A DNA stretch of 64,000 nucleotides from Spinacia oleracea. Lineage: Eukaryota > Streptophyta > Magnoliopsida > Caryophyllales > Amaranthaceae. The translations under genes and the position numbers were made by a program. The stretch's first letter is position 1, and the number at the start of each line of letters is the position of its first letter. Under the pieces are notes generated by a model. That model did not search any database and had not been told where the DNA came from. It saw only the letters and a program-made list of their open reading frames with translations. Shown here one piece after another: positions 1-13,488 of the stretch. The stretch is from assembly GCF_020520425.1 (NCBI RefSeq), contig NC_079487.1:8603501-8667500 (forward strand). Reading direction: 5' to 3'.

Positions 1-1060
1 TCGATCTCTGTTCCATAATTGTTTTCCATTTTATGTTTTTCAAACGTATCAATGCACATTTTGTATCATTTTTATCTCTAATTATACATTTGTAAAAATT
101 ATAAAAATGTGATATTCTTAAAGTACTCATCGAGACGAATCAAACAAGACCACACATTAAAAATAAAATTCTTATGTATTTGAAAGAATTTAGAAGATTC
201 TCTTCAGTTGTGGATAGTGTCAAAATTTTGAATTGGAACATCATTATGTAACAGAGAGAGTACGTAGGGAGTTATTACATACTCCGTACTTTCTCTCCTC
301 TTTTATACTTCCACCCTTTTGTATTTTGCACTGACTAATGCATAACTTGTTATGTATTGTATCGGGTAAAAGTTCCAAAAAGTGTGCACGAGGCGGCAGC
401 GGCGATGGCTGGTTGCTGTCGCGGGTGTTGCTGTGCGAAAATCAAACAAGAGGAGGGGAGTTAGGAAGGACGAACGACATTGGGAACGAAAAAGAAAAGG
501 GAACGACCGAGAAGGGGAGGCGATGGCTTACCGGCGGTGACTAGCGACGGTGATCCGGCGGCTGGCTAGCGACGGACGTGAAGGGAGGAGAGAAAACGGC
601 TGTGAGAGGGATGAGGGTTTGTTGCTGTACGTGAGATTGAAGGAGGGAGAGAGGATATGGCTTGCTTTGGTTTTACGTGAATTAGAGTAAGGGAAGGAAG
701 GATTGCTTTGGGTTTTTATGGTTTGGGCTTTGCACAATGGGCTAGAATTAGGATTTGGTTTTTAGGATTCGAATCCAAAACTGAATAGGATCGTTTTCTA
801 AATTCAATCGATTTTCGTAATTCAAATTCTATTCAACTTAAAATTCTAAAATTATTTTTGATTTCGTAAGTCATTGAAAATATTTTAAAATGTAATAAAT
901 AGATATACGTTAATTATATATTTATTTCTAAAATTCATAAATTCTTATTTAAATATATTAAATATACGTTAAAATATATAAATAAAATGTATAAAATTAT
1001 GGGGGATTACAGGTTTTATATTTCTCAATTACTACCAAACTTGAAGGGCCCTTCTTAGCC
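1..1060. other. Intergenic, no gene recognised
   Basis: AT-rich DNA with a moderately GC-rich patch at about 385-650 made of repeated GGCGG/GCGACGG words. Short ORFs on both strands overlap there, but none resembles a known protein. A TACTCCGTACT word near 280-290 resembles fragments of Stowaway-type MITEs. Nothing functional can be assigned. Confidence 0.5.
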
Positions 1061-1108
1061 TTCTATACAAAAGCAAAGAGATACCTTTCTTATCGGGAGG
1101 GAGGATAT

Positions 1109-1603
1109 GAATGTCATCACTACATGTCAAACCAGTTTCTTCAAAAACACTTCTTCTGATCTCACCAAAAACCTTTTGTGAAAAAGTATACAAAAAAGGG
1201 AAAGAAAGGCATTCAGTCATACAGAAACTTGAATTGTGCACACAGATAAATCAAAGCAGAAGAATAATAGGACAGATTCATCTGCTAGGATACTCACATC
1301 ATCACTTCTCACGTCTCACGTCTCACGTCTCTTTCTCTGCAGACCTCAGTTATATCAAGGTATGCTTCATCTAAACTGGCGGAAATGAAGTTAAGGTCGT
1401 ATCTGTGAAATACTGAAGAATGATCATGCAGGATTGGATTATAAGCCAATAAAAAAAAAGTAATAATCGGCGGTAACTCGTAGAAAACATCTTTATCTTT
1501 TCTAGTTAAGGTACTCAAAGTCTACTGGAACAAAGATCAGATCTGGGCATAATTTACGTGCAATAAAGCCCGGCATTGCAGCGCCAACTCCATATTTCCG
1601 TGC
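1109..1603 (-). pseudogene. POLK: DNA polymerase kappa (DinB/Y-family) exon remnants
   Basis: Three minus-strand segments match consecutive parts of a Y-family polymerase. The first (1515-1603) follows a TTTTAG acceptor and reads ARKYGVGAAMPGF then IARKLCPDL. The second (about 1335-1420) contains SLDEAYLDITEVC, the catalytic Asp-Glu signature of the palm domain. The third (about 1110-1174) reads RRSVFEETGLTCS and then leaves the family sequence. In plants Pol kappa does translesion DNA synthesis in the nucleus. Here the N-terminal exons (with the first metal-binding Asp), the short exon between the first two segments and everything after GLTCS are missing, and reading frames run into stops between pieces. 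It is therefore a gene fragment, either a decayed duplicate or captured DNA. No TIRs were seen around it. Pol kappa is preferred over other Y-family members from the AAMPGF and SLDEAYLD wording. Confidence 0.75.
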
Positions 1604-1619
1604 CTAAAAGTGGACAAAA

Positions 1620-3690
1620 TATCATCAGATGATATTCTTTACCAAAATACCTGAAAAACAAACCTTCTGGTAATGAGATATATCAGCCGTTGATAGCTTC
1701 CCACACCTATCACGCATGTTCTCACTGTACAAATACCAACATCCTAACTGTGAAGCTATTACGCACATTCTGTTTAGAGTGTTTTCTATCTCCATAAGTT
1801 CCTAGCTTGCCTTGGAACATGGAGACTTAACCAACAAAAGAAACACAACAAGAAAAATTAATTGCTTGCCAAATGCCCTGAATCTTTTGCAACTGACTGA
1901 GAACCTATTTAAAGGCAGGTAGCCAGGTAGGGCCGTAGGGGTAAGCATCATAATTTTCCCAATACCTCGGAAAGCTCAGATGCAATAGTACATAACACCA
2001 ACATCTAAGTATCTAACCACCATTCAAGGCTCATCATCAGTCATTAATCATTGTTATCCTTGTGCCTTACAAGACTATACCAGATCATTTACCTCCCTAA
2101 GAAAGTAAGAAGCTACACGCCTTACAGCCAACCAATGCTCATTGCTCAAGAAAGACACTAACAAAGCAGCGATTTACTATGGCCAGAAATTCGACAAAGA
2201 TTTCATACCTAATATATGGAAGTTTCAATCCAACCTCAGCAGGAATCAATGTAGGGTCTTTCTCAATAACCACTTGTTTAGGCACACATACTCTACCTAC
2301 AGGACATACATAAATAATATCAACATCAGTACCTCCGGTTAACACGAAAATAAGAACGAATACTCAAGAAGCAGACAAATGGAATCAAGGAAAAGGGAAT
2401 CCAAATATATAAACCACCCCTATGAGAAAAATCAATAAAAAAAAAAAACTATTTAACCACAAGGCAAAGGGAGAAAGAATTGTAGAAATCTTGTTATAAG
2501 ATGAAGTTGAGCAATATAATCAAAATCAGATAGATGTCAGCTCTCGGCAATAGGCATATGATCTACAACAACCAACATGTAACAAGGTTTACCATAAGAA
2601 TCAGCCAAGTCCAAAGCAGCAACATCTTCAAGCATGGACTGTCGATTTCTCACACATTGTATCGCATAAGAAGGATGCTTGAGTCTTGAGTCTGAAATCC
2701 TTCAAAATGATATTAATACATGAAACACCACGGAGATATCAATTCTATTTCATGAGATGTCCAGATTTAGTTGTCCACATATACAGTATATATATTAAAT
2801 CCTCTACAGAAGATTTACTTTAAACACTACTACATGTTAAAGTGAAATATAATAACCAATGTATTCGAAAAGTTTCCAAATGCTGTCAGGGTCTTCATTA
2901 GTGTGGCAATCTCAGGAATACAGAAATGGCACTTCTCAGGTGTTACCCCGCATGTGAAAACAGTTGCGATATGAACTGATAGACTGAAAAGTATAAATTT
3001 CATCATCAAAAAAAATATTCAAATATACTTGTTAGACATGACCTAGTACTTGTAAGTTTGACACCAAATCTAGTTAATTTGTAAAGATAAAAGAGATTAT
3101 AAACATTTGTAGTGGCTTAAGTATGAGACCAAAATTTTCTTATGGTGAAATTCAATAGTATAAAGACAGAAATACACTTAACTGACTTAACAACTTCAAT
3201 AACGGAGTTACAAACTTACAATGGCTAACGCAGATATGATTATATGACAGCTTATGACAGGGCCACAACATGGTTTTTTAAATACAACTAATGGAACAAT
3301 TTTCAGACAACAATTATGTGAAAAACCTTCATACAACAGCCTCCGTGCATCAAAATGGTTTTTATTTTATTCCAGCTTCCTCACTATCTCATACACTGCT
3401 CAAAGCCATGCATAATGAAGACAACGCATATAATTACTTTCCTCGCTGAATGCAAGCAGAATTTCCGATTAAATGAAGGACAAAAATAAAGACATCTCTG
3501 TGGAAATAGTAATCTACAGAAAAAAGAAAAAGAATATAGCAGAATCAGAGAAGAGAGAAAAATCTGGATAATTTTTAGAAATTACTACCATTACCATAAC
3601 ATAAACTCTGTCTAACAAAACTCAGTCTTCAAAATAAGTACTATCAACTTGTTCAAATAACAAAATTGAAAACATCAAAATGATGATAAA
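1620..3690. other. Intergenic with two unassigned ORF-like stretches
   Basis: About 2 kb between the Pol kappa remnant and RPL8. Two minus-strand stretches have protein-like composition. One at 2537-2689 reads LKHPSYAIQCVRNRQSMLED, continues to VVDHMPIAES and ends at TGA; it could be a last exon. The other is at 2139-2345 (68 aa, containing KDPTLIPAEVGLKLPYI). Neither was recognised, and they are in separate frames. The 3' UTR of RPL8 must occupy some of the sequence just below 3695. Confidence 0.3.
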
Positions 3691-3694
3691 TAAC

Positions 3695-6057
<2,363 letters not shown>

Positions 6058-6151
6058 GAATTACGAAAGTGGTTAATCCGTTTTAATTAATTTTGCGATT
6101 AATTTTAATTGCTTAATTAATTATTATGGTGTCTAACTAATTATTTGCATT

Positions 6152-6695
6152 TAGACCTGTTAAACGGGTCGGTCGGGTTGTAAAAAAATTATTTTCGGGT
6201 TCGGGTTGAATCGGGTCGGACACTTTGGGGTTCGGGTTTATAAATGCTTGTTCAAGACCCAGAACTTTCGAGTTCGGGTCGACCCAACGGGTTGAGAGAT
6301 TTTAAAATACGCATCATATTTTCATTAATTTAGGTGATAAATATACAAATATGGGCACAAATTCACATATTTTCCTACACAAGTTTATATGTAGTCAAAT
6401 TCAACCATAAAATGGCGTATAATTCAAATTAAAATCATATTACACACAACAATAGTAAAAAAAAACGTGTTTATTATGCTTAAATTTTCTCATAATTTCA
6501 TTTATTACTATAAATACAATGGTTTTCAATCGGTCGGGTCCAAAACGGGTTCGGTCGGGTTTCGACCCATTATTTTTCGGGTTGCTCGGGTTCGGATAAA
6601 ATCGGGTTACGGGTCACAAAAACTTGTTCATGACCCAGTATTTTCGGGTCGGGCTCGGGTCGGTTTTCGGGTCGGGTCGGTTTTTTACAGTTCTA
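6152..6695. mobile_element. Non-autonomous hAT-like element with 8-bp TSD
   Basis: A 544-bp block of GGGTCGG/CGGGTTCGG words bounded by imperfect inverted ends TAGACCTGT and ACAGTTCTA. It is flanked by a perfect 8-bp direct repeat TTTGCATT (6144-6151 and 6696-6703), the hAT-type TSD length. No transposase is present. It splits a short tandem repeat based on TTAACTAATTGGTT that resumes on the right side. Similar ends occur at 12172-12433. Confidence 0.75.
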
Positions 6696-6703
6696 TTTGC
6701 ATT

Positions 6704-6815
6704 GCTTAACTAATGGTTTTAATGCTTAATTAATTAGTTCAAGTGCTTAATTAATTGGTTCTATCACTTAACTAATTGGTTCAATTGCTTAACTAATTGG
6801 TTTCATTGATTAACT
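6704..6815. repeat. Short tandem repeat, ~20-22 bp units
   Basis: Degenerate copies of GCTTAACTAATTGGTTCAAT. Related units lie to the left of the adjacent hAT insertion at about 6090-6143, so the array predates that insertion. Confidence 0.6.
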
Positions 6816-8358
6816 TACATGACACCAAGGTGGTTTTTTGTGTAAGACGACCCTATATAAAATTTTGTATTGCATATACGGAGTACATGGGTAAAAACCA
6901 ACCTAAGAATCTAAGAATCTCGTATTTTTCGTTAAGAACCATATTTATAGAAAAATTATGACGTTTTCAACTTTTATTATTAAATATAAATAAAAAATTA
7001 AGATAAGATAAAGTAAAATAAAATAAATCAAATCAAATATTCATATGAAATAAATAAATTATACCAACATTTTAAAACGGAAAAATATGCATGGCACTTG
7101 TCTATTTCTTAATTAATACATATGAATTTTATTTTGTTTTTAATAGAAGATATGGTTACAAATTTTATTTTTTATGAGTCCACACATCTCTAAATGTATT
7201 GTTTCGTAACTTTCACTTATATTTTCTGAATTCAAGTGAATGTAAATTTTGATGTGTGGATAATGAACATAAAGACTAAAGAGCAAGGAAAAGGGAGAGA
7301 GAAGCACATAAAATTATAATTAAGTGGACGCATGTGAATGCAAAACAAATAAACAATACACGAACTTCGTAATTATTTTGACGATATCTCACACAAGAAA
7401 ATTTAGATACAGAGGCAACACCTTGAAGCAATTCATTTTTTTATGGCCTCTAAAAGTGCCTTTTAGCATTAGTTAATTATGGTAGCCTCTAAAAGTTATT
7501 TTTAGGGACGGTGAAATTTAGCATACCCCTAAAATTACTTTTTAGCATTAAAAAAAATAATAGTTGCTCCTAAAAAGTTTATTTAGCATCAAAAAAAAAT
7601 AAGTTACCCCTAATAATAATAATATTTATAAACAATGCTTCTTCTCTATATATAATCTATTGTGTTCAATTCATAATATTGGTTTTTTTAAGGAGAAATT
7701 CGTAATATTTGTTTTTTTATAGGGGAAGTTCATAATATTGGTTAGTCTCCTTAATCTTACAATATTAACATTTCCCCCCGGGCTTTTGTTAACATTAATT
7801 TCTTCATTAATTATTTTTATTCATAACTATCTTTTGAGCCCGTTCAAAGAACGGGCGGTTATATAGTGATTATTTAGTCTATCTTTTTAAATTCTAATTT
7901 TATTGAGCTTGTGATTTTAGATAGAATATATGACTTAAATAGAGGTAAATTTTGAAAGTTGAAAGAATGCATAAATTAAATTGGAAGATGGAGTGAAAGA
8001 GTCGATTGGAGTTGTATAATATATCAAACAACAAAGAAAAAATAAACTAAAAAACCAAATTGATGGAGGAAAGAATGGATGACACGTATCAACTAATTAA
8101 ATGTGTTGACACTTGACACGTGTCAACTAATCAAATGTGGTTTTGCTTTTTAAATAATACGTATAGATAGATATATATTTATTGTTAAAATCATGCAGGC
8201 GAGTTTGTTTGCAGTAAATAATCTAATTAAAATGACGATTGACCGGGGAGGAAATGCGCACGTAGTAATGTTTCTATCATCTTTATTTGTTTTTGGAGGT
8301 ACGTTGTCTCAATTGTTGTTTTAGACATATTAAATTTTCCATTCGCGAGTCAGTAAAG
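6816..8358. other. AT-rich intergenic DNA with a degenerate CCTCTAAAA repeat
   Basis: No gene was recognised. At about 7440-7615 there are four loose units containing (C)CTCTAAAA followed by TTTAGCAT, spaced about 45-55 bp. At 7837-7857 a hairpin GCCCGTTC-AAAG-AACGGGC resembles the subterminal hairpin of Helitrons, but it is not followed by CTRR. The rest is AT-rich and featureless. Confidence 0.4.
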
Positions 8359-8920
8359 CTAGGCCTGGGATGGGCCGGGCCAGCATGCTTGCTATTGTTT
8401 GAGCCCGACATAAAATTGGTCTAGCACAACACGAGCCCATTGTAAAACCGACACGACACGTGAGTCAGGGTTATAGGCCACGGGCCGTGTATGAACATCA
8501 TTTTAGAAATTTGACACGAGTACGACGAACTGGCCAGCACTTCGACACCGTTATTTTTTAAGCAATTAACATACATATCTTTAAATTGATAAGGGAGCTT
8601 ACTAGTACGACACGATCCAGCCCAACACGGAACGTGAGACGACCCGTATATCGGCCTCATTTATGAAAGAGAGACACGAGCCCTATACGACACGACTTTC
8701 CCTTGTCCCGTTCTAGGCACGTACTGTTAGGGCCCGACATATAGGCCTACACGACCCGACTTGTGCACAACTTAATTCTCGTGCAAGAAATGTGATCTTT
8801 TTTTGTTGCTTATTTTATTTATTTATTTATTATGAAAGTATCATTCGTTGTAAAAAAAAATAGCCCTTTTTTTTACGGGCTTGACATATGGGCCTATGCA
8901 ACATGGCTCGTGTCCAACTT
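8359..8920. repeat. GGCC/CACGA-rich repeat, probably a degenerate DNA transposon
   Basis: Begins TAGGCCTGGGATGGGCCGGG and holds many GGCC, CGACACG and ATGGGCCT words in both orientations, like the GGGTCGG-type hAT derivatives elsewhere in the window. No convincing TIR or TSD was found. The short ORF on the minus strand here is probably fortuitous. Confidence 0.4.
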
Positions 8921-8943
8921 TATGAGTAGGATCTGTCTGTTCT

Positions 8944-9483
8944 CCCTCTTTTATCTCTCTTTTTAGGGTTTACAAAAATTAGGGTTTTATAGGGCGGAAA
9001 TAGCCAATTTTCTTCGGAAATTTGGTTATTTCTGCCCCTTCTCTTTCAATTCCGTTGTGTTTTTGCGTTAGATCTCAATAAGTACCCCTATGGTGGGTTT
9101 GATTGTTTCGGTGTAGTAAGTACCCCTATGGTGGGTTTGTTTTTAGTTATGTTTTGTGTGTTTAGTTTAGTTCAGGTTGTTTCTTTGGTAAAGATTTATG
9201 CGGGATCGAAGAATATGTCAATCTTTCGACTACAATCAGACGAATCAGACGGAAATCATATTTGTCACGGCTACAACAGATCTATAGACCCCCTCGTCAA
9301 TGAAGGCTGTAAATCACAGCGATATAAAAGAGGGTATACAGAATGTTTGATATACTACGATCGTAGCTATGGTGAAAAGAAGTTTTTATTTGATTCGATT
9401 GTTATGTATTTGTTAGATTTATATCTTTATGTAGATGTCGTATGACTTTTTATCAATGAATTAATTTGTTTATCAAAAAAAAA
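8944..9483 (+). mobile_element. Retroposed insertion with poly(A) tail and 19-bp TSD
   Basis: A 540-bp insert ending in poly(A) (about 9475-9484), flanked by the exact direct repeat AGTAGGATCTGTCTGTTCT (8925-8943 and 9484-9502). A variable long TSD plus a terminal poly(A) is the hallmark of LINE-type target-primed reverse transcription. The insert starts with a pyrimidine-rich leader, then TTAGGGTTT words. An internal 28-bp stretch around AAGTACCCCTATGGTGGGTT is duplicated near 9080 and 9119. It carries an ORF of 105 codons (9128-9445) that was not recognised. It could be an internally deleted LINE or a retrocopy of an unknown transcript; no RT motif is present. Confidence 0.8.
9128..9445 (+). 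CDS. Unrecognised 105-aa ORF inside the retroposed insert
   Basis: Opens with a hydrophobic N-terminus (MVGLFLVMFCVFSLVQVVSL), compatible with a signal peptide or membrane segment. A hydrophilic middle with several Tyr and Cys follows, and the ORF ends 30 nt before the poly(A). It spans most of the insertion downstream of the leader, so it may be a remnant of the source transcript's coding region. No family was recognised and translation is unproven. Confidence 0.25.
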   Translation: MVGLFLVMFCVFSLVQVVSLVKIYAGSKNMSIFRLQSDESDGNHICHGYNRSIDPLVNEGCKSQRYKRGYTECLIYYDRSYGEKKFLFDSIVMYLLDLYLYVDVV

Positions 9484-10496
9484 AGTAGGATCTGTCTGTT
9501 CTTCATTGTTAAAAGCTAGATTTTTTTGTTTTTTCCTTTTTTTTTTTAATTTTATTTTAACGAGAAGATTAGCCTTGAAATTGAGTGGAATGTATTAAAC
9601 CTAGATTAAACCTTGAAATTGAAGGGGAAAACATTAACGTTATCAATGAGGTTTTCGCCTCTGTGCCATATGTCATAGCCTCACAGGTTCACGTTTTCTC
9701 CATTTATAATTTGTGTTGTCTTTTTGTCTCATTAACATATTAAAAAAAAAAAAAAAATAATAATAACAACTTGTGTAACCATTGTTTACTGAATTGTTTA
9801 TATATTAGTCATTTTCTCTTGACTCTTGTCTCGTTGGACTATCAGGAATTGTGGTAGATGCAATATCATACGATCATACTGCTATTATTCGTGTAAGTTT
9901 TTCGATCACCACCTACGATATAAGGCAAGTTCATTTAGGAGTATTTAGACATAAGGCTGATTATTATATGTACTTGAATCACATGATATTGACATAATCT
10001 AATAATTTAGTCACTCCGTAACAAACTAAGTGGCAGATTTGACTTTACACGGTCTATAAAGTTTATTTTGACTACCCGTAAAAAAAAAAAAAATTGTTAA
10101 TATTAATCCAATCTTTGGCCGATTTTCTTTAATTAATCCCACCTACGACATATTTTTTAATAACCCCACCTTTACCACCAACGACTTTTATTGAGCCAAC
10201 ATGACCGGTTACCGGCTACAAAGTCAACGATTATTACTTTGACAAAACAAACTGGGTGAACACGAAATCCTACCGTTATAAACACAATAAACAATGATAA
10301 ATTAAAATTAAAGCAAACAAATCAACACCCAAAAACATTAATCAAACCAGTAATATTTCTACTAAGTTTGCATGAATATTAAGTGGTGTAACATTTTATT
10401 CAAATGTAAACCATAAATTCTACTATGCATTCCTCTAAAACAAATCAAATAATCCCCAAATCACCAAGAACACGAAAGAAAAAAATAGAATCAAAG

Positions 10497-11074
10497 ATCA
10501 TAGCTGCACTTAATCCTCTCAAATTGCCCAGAATGTCCTTCAATTGAACCTCCAATCACACTTAATCTTAGGCTTTCATGTTCCGGTCTTGAATAATCCA
10601 AGTTTAAATCTCACCCTCAAATGCGCACCTTCAATTGAATTTCATAAGCCCCACCAGTAATATGTTTCTCAAATCAGATTTATCACCACTTCCAAGTTTA
10701 ATAATATGTTGCCCCCTGAAATTCACATGTCCAAAATCTGTTGTATTTTTGTATCCCTTGTAGAACACCGACCCTTGTACAGTGTTGAATCTTTGCCCGG
10801 CGTAAATCGCATTTGCTTCGATTGCATCGTAATAGACTCTGAGGCGTCGGTTCGGGTTTCAGATGCTGAAGTTGATGGCGAGATTATAGTTGAGATTGTC
10901 GTTCTGGGTGAAGTTGAAGGTGGTGAGAGAAGCATCGGAGGCGTGGACTTTGATTTTTTGAGGGCGGACGATGAGCCAGAAGATGAGGCAGTCAAAGAGG
11001 CAGCAGCAGCCGCCGGAGGAGCCTCTCTTTCCTTTTGTCAAAATGTGCAGAAAATAGATATCCCTACAATGTAG
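10497..11074 (-). pseudogene. NDR1/HIN1-like (NHL, LEA-2 domain) gene carried by the TIR element
   Basis: The minus-strand reading shows the NHL architecture: a basic/Cys-rich stretch and membrane anchor ending FWLIVRPQKIKVHASDASLT, then TTFNFT and LAINFSI. A TGA (near 10860) stands where the family has Arg, followed in frame by NPNRRLRVYYDAIEANA, the family Tyr-Tyr-Asp region, then GQRFNTVQGSVFYKGYKNTT. Further on, after shifts, come RVRFKLGLFKTG, KPKIKCD and finally IKCSYD, near the normal C-terminus. Such proteins are plasma-membrane anchored and linked to defence and stress. The N-terminal ~30 residues are absent, and the region upstream is a GAA microsatellite. It carries nonsense and frameshift damage and is not coding. 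Confidence 0.75.
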
Positions 11075-11139
11075 TGGGCGAATACTTTTTGTCAAAATGC
11101 AAAAAAAAAAAAAAAAAAGACGAGACAAATGGTGGAGGA

Positions 11140-11192
11140 AAGAAGAAGAAGAAGAAGAAGAAGAAGAAGAAGAAGAAGAAGAAGAAGAAGAA
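11140..11192 (+). repeat. (GAA)n microsatellite
   Basis: About 17 uninterrupted GAA units inside the TIR element, preceded by an A18 run at 11101-11118. It produces spurious poly-Lys and poly-Ser ORFs. Confidence 0.95.
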
Positions 11193-12171
11193 ATGGGCGA
11201 AAATGGTGGAGAAAAGAAGCAGAGAAGGAGAGAAAGAGGGAGCATGAAAAAATGAGGAGGAAAGAAAAAGAGAAAATCCGTTAAAAAAGAAAAATTTTTA
11301 AAAAAAAGTTAATTAATATTACAACAGTAATATGCCACGTAGTATACTTTACCGGATACAACCGTTTTTTGACCTACTAGACTCAATAAAAGTCGTTGGG
11401 TAGTAAAGGTGAGATTATTAAAAAATATATCGTAGGTAATTAAAGAAAATCGGCCAAATGTTGGATTAACATTAACAAATTTTCCAAAAAAAAAATAGTT
11501 TATTTTGACTATTAATATCTCCAGTTGTGTATCAACGCAAATTATAGAATCTTAACATGTCGATAACATGCATTTTTTTTTGTAATAATATCTCATTTGA
11601 CAAGATTAATTGTTGTTTATCGATTAAAAAATAAGGTAAAAATTAAAAGTTCAACTTTGTAAAGTCAAATATTGCACTAAATTTGATCTGAATTTTGTAG
11701 TGCTTGGCAAATCCTCCTAAGCCTCAGTATAAGGGGGGAATAGTTGCGAACCCAGAAATGAATGATGGTCAAAAAGGGTAGACAGTTTATGGAGGGGTTA
11801 AAATTGAGTATAGAGTATCAGCAAAAGGAAACAACTTCATCGTGGCTCATAGTAGGACAAACCCTTATGGCAGTGTATCCCAGAAGGTCTTCTTAGATAA
11901 GGATAAACTTTACACATTTTCCGGTACGTCTTTTGTCAACTTCTACAAATCCATCATCTTATATTTTACTATATGTTGATGATAACTACTCGTAGTGTAG
12001 TTAGTACAATACTTTTCTTCTTCTTTTTTTCCTCATGGAGTATATGTACATTTTCGTACTTGAATTCAAAATCTATCGACTTTGATATCTCCTAGTTTTT
12101 GTTTTAATGTAAAATGAATTCATTATAAAATGTCATAAAAAAGAAATACATAACAAATTGAATAAAAAAAG

Positions 12172-12433
12172 TAGACCTGATCAAAAGGTGGGTCGGGCCA
12201 AGGTTCGGGCCAAATTTGTGTGCCCAAAACCCGCTATTTCGGGCCAAAATTAGCGGGCTTTTCGGGCCATTTTCGGACCGGGCCAAAATTATAACTAAAA
12301 ATGTTGTTTTGTGTTGCCCAAAGCACGCAATTTTTTAAAAAAGTTCGGGTCGGAATAGGCTGCCCAAAACCCGCTAATTTACGGGTCGGGTCGGGTCGGG
12401 CCAGCGGACCGGGCCCATGATGATCAGCTCTAA
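12172..12433. mobile_element. Non-autonomous hAT-like element in GH10 intron 2
   Basis: Inverted ends TAGACCTGATCA and TGATCAGCTCTA enclose GGGTCGGGCC/CGGGCC-rich DNA. An A-rich 8-bp repeat AAAAAAAG flanks it (12164-12171 and about 12434-12441), consistent with the hAT TSD length although low in complexity. Same style of ends as the element at 6152-6695. Confidence 0.65.
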
Positions 12434-13187
12434 AAAAAAAGAGGTATTCTTTCATCAAAACTATCATCGTTGGGTTGATATCTCAAAGAAAAATAATCCG
12501 TCCAAAGAAATTTATTTTCTTTTATAATTTAATTTATGTTGTGAATAAACATGAGAGATAAGAGAGAGAATAGTGTTGTGTGTCTTTTTTTTTTTTTTGA
12601 CAACAGTGTTGTGTGTCTTATTCCATATAATACCGGGTATATATAGGATACAATAGTTAGGGTTTTACTGAACCCTATAATATTCCGAAGACATTGACGA
12701 GTGACATAATGGACATCCATATTATATTTCATAACAATTTATTCATTCATTTTTGTTCTCTTCTTCAAAGCTTGGATACAGGTAAGTGGGAGGAAAAGTA
12801 CAACACAAGCAATTTTCAAGAGTAATGACGGGTACAAGCCAGGTGGTTCAGTCAAGGCCCAAGTAGGATGTTGGTCCATGCTTAAGGGTGGCATTACAGT
12901 TGGGTCTTCAGGCCCAACTGAATTTTATTTCCAGGTAAAACATCATATTTCACGTTTTAAAATTAAAAGGCTTGTGCCTTATTTTCCAACATTTTACCCA
13001 AACTCTTACTCCGTACTTGATAGCTTACCATATTTTGTGTTCTCTCTTTCAGACCAATGATACATCGGTTGATATATGGGTTGATAGCGTTTCGCTACAA
13101 CCATCCACCCAAGAAGAATGGAGATCTCATCAAGATCAAAACACTGAGAATGTTCGAAATATCTTCCCGTATTAGTCTTACTATGTA

Positions 13188-13488
13188 CTACCTCCGCTTC
13201 AAAATGATCTTTTCACTTTCTATTTAGTCTGTTTTATAATGTCTTAATTACATTAGGCTTTATACTATTTCTAGACATAAAATTTATCCAGTACTCCGTA
13301 ACATTTACAACTTTCCACCCACATTCTTACTTTATTCATTTTTTTCTTACATTCATCCACCTTTCTACACTCTTATTTTACTTACTCTACGTTTTATTAT
13401 ATTCACCCATATTTTTACACATTCTCCCATTTTTATCTTCATGTTTGTGCAAATAGTAACTGTAAATATCATTATGAAACGGAGGTAG
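13188..13488. mobile_element. Stowaway-like MITE, 301 bp
   Basis: Ends CTACCTCCG and CGGAGGTAG form a terminal inverted repeat, and TA dinucleotides flank it (13186-13187 and 13489-13490), matching Tc1/mariner-type Stowaway MITEs. It sits in GH10 intron 4, about 30 bp beyond the point where the upstream exon loses a GT donor. Confidence 0.8.

Larger units (their letters stand above)
10075..11496. mobile_element. TIR element (MULE-like, gene-carrying) in GH10 intron 1
   Basis: Long terminal inverted repeats of about 100 bp. The left arm (about 10090-10195) and the right arm (about 11385-11485) share GGCCGATTTTCTTTAATTA, then TATTTTTTAATAA, then CGACTTTTATTGAG in inverted orientation. A 15-bp direct repeat AGTTTATTTTGACTA flanks the block (10060-10074 and 11497-11511), longer than the 9-11 bp usual for Mutator-like elements. 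No transposase is present. The interior is a decayed NHL gene, so the structure is Pack-MULE-like. Classification as MULE rests on TIR length only. Confidence 0.7.

Noticed and set aside
7643..7866. Short Helitron from TCTATATATA to the GCCCGTTC hairpin
   Set aside because: The hairpin is followed by TATATAGTG rather than a CTRR terminus and no second copy is available to define ends.
10859..11247. Poly-Ser and poly-Lys ORFs
   Set aside because: Translation of the (GAA)n microsatellite and poly(A); only the NHL-like wording in the same region is informative.
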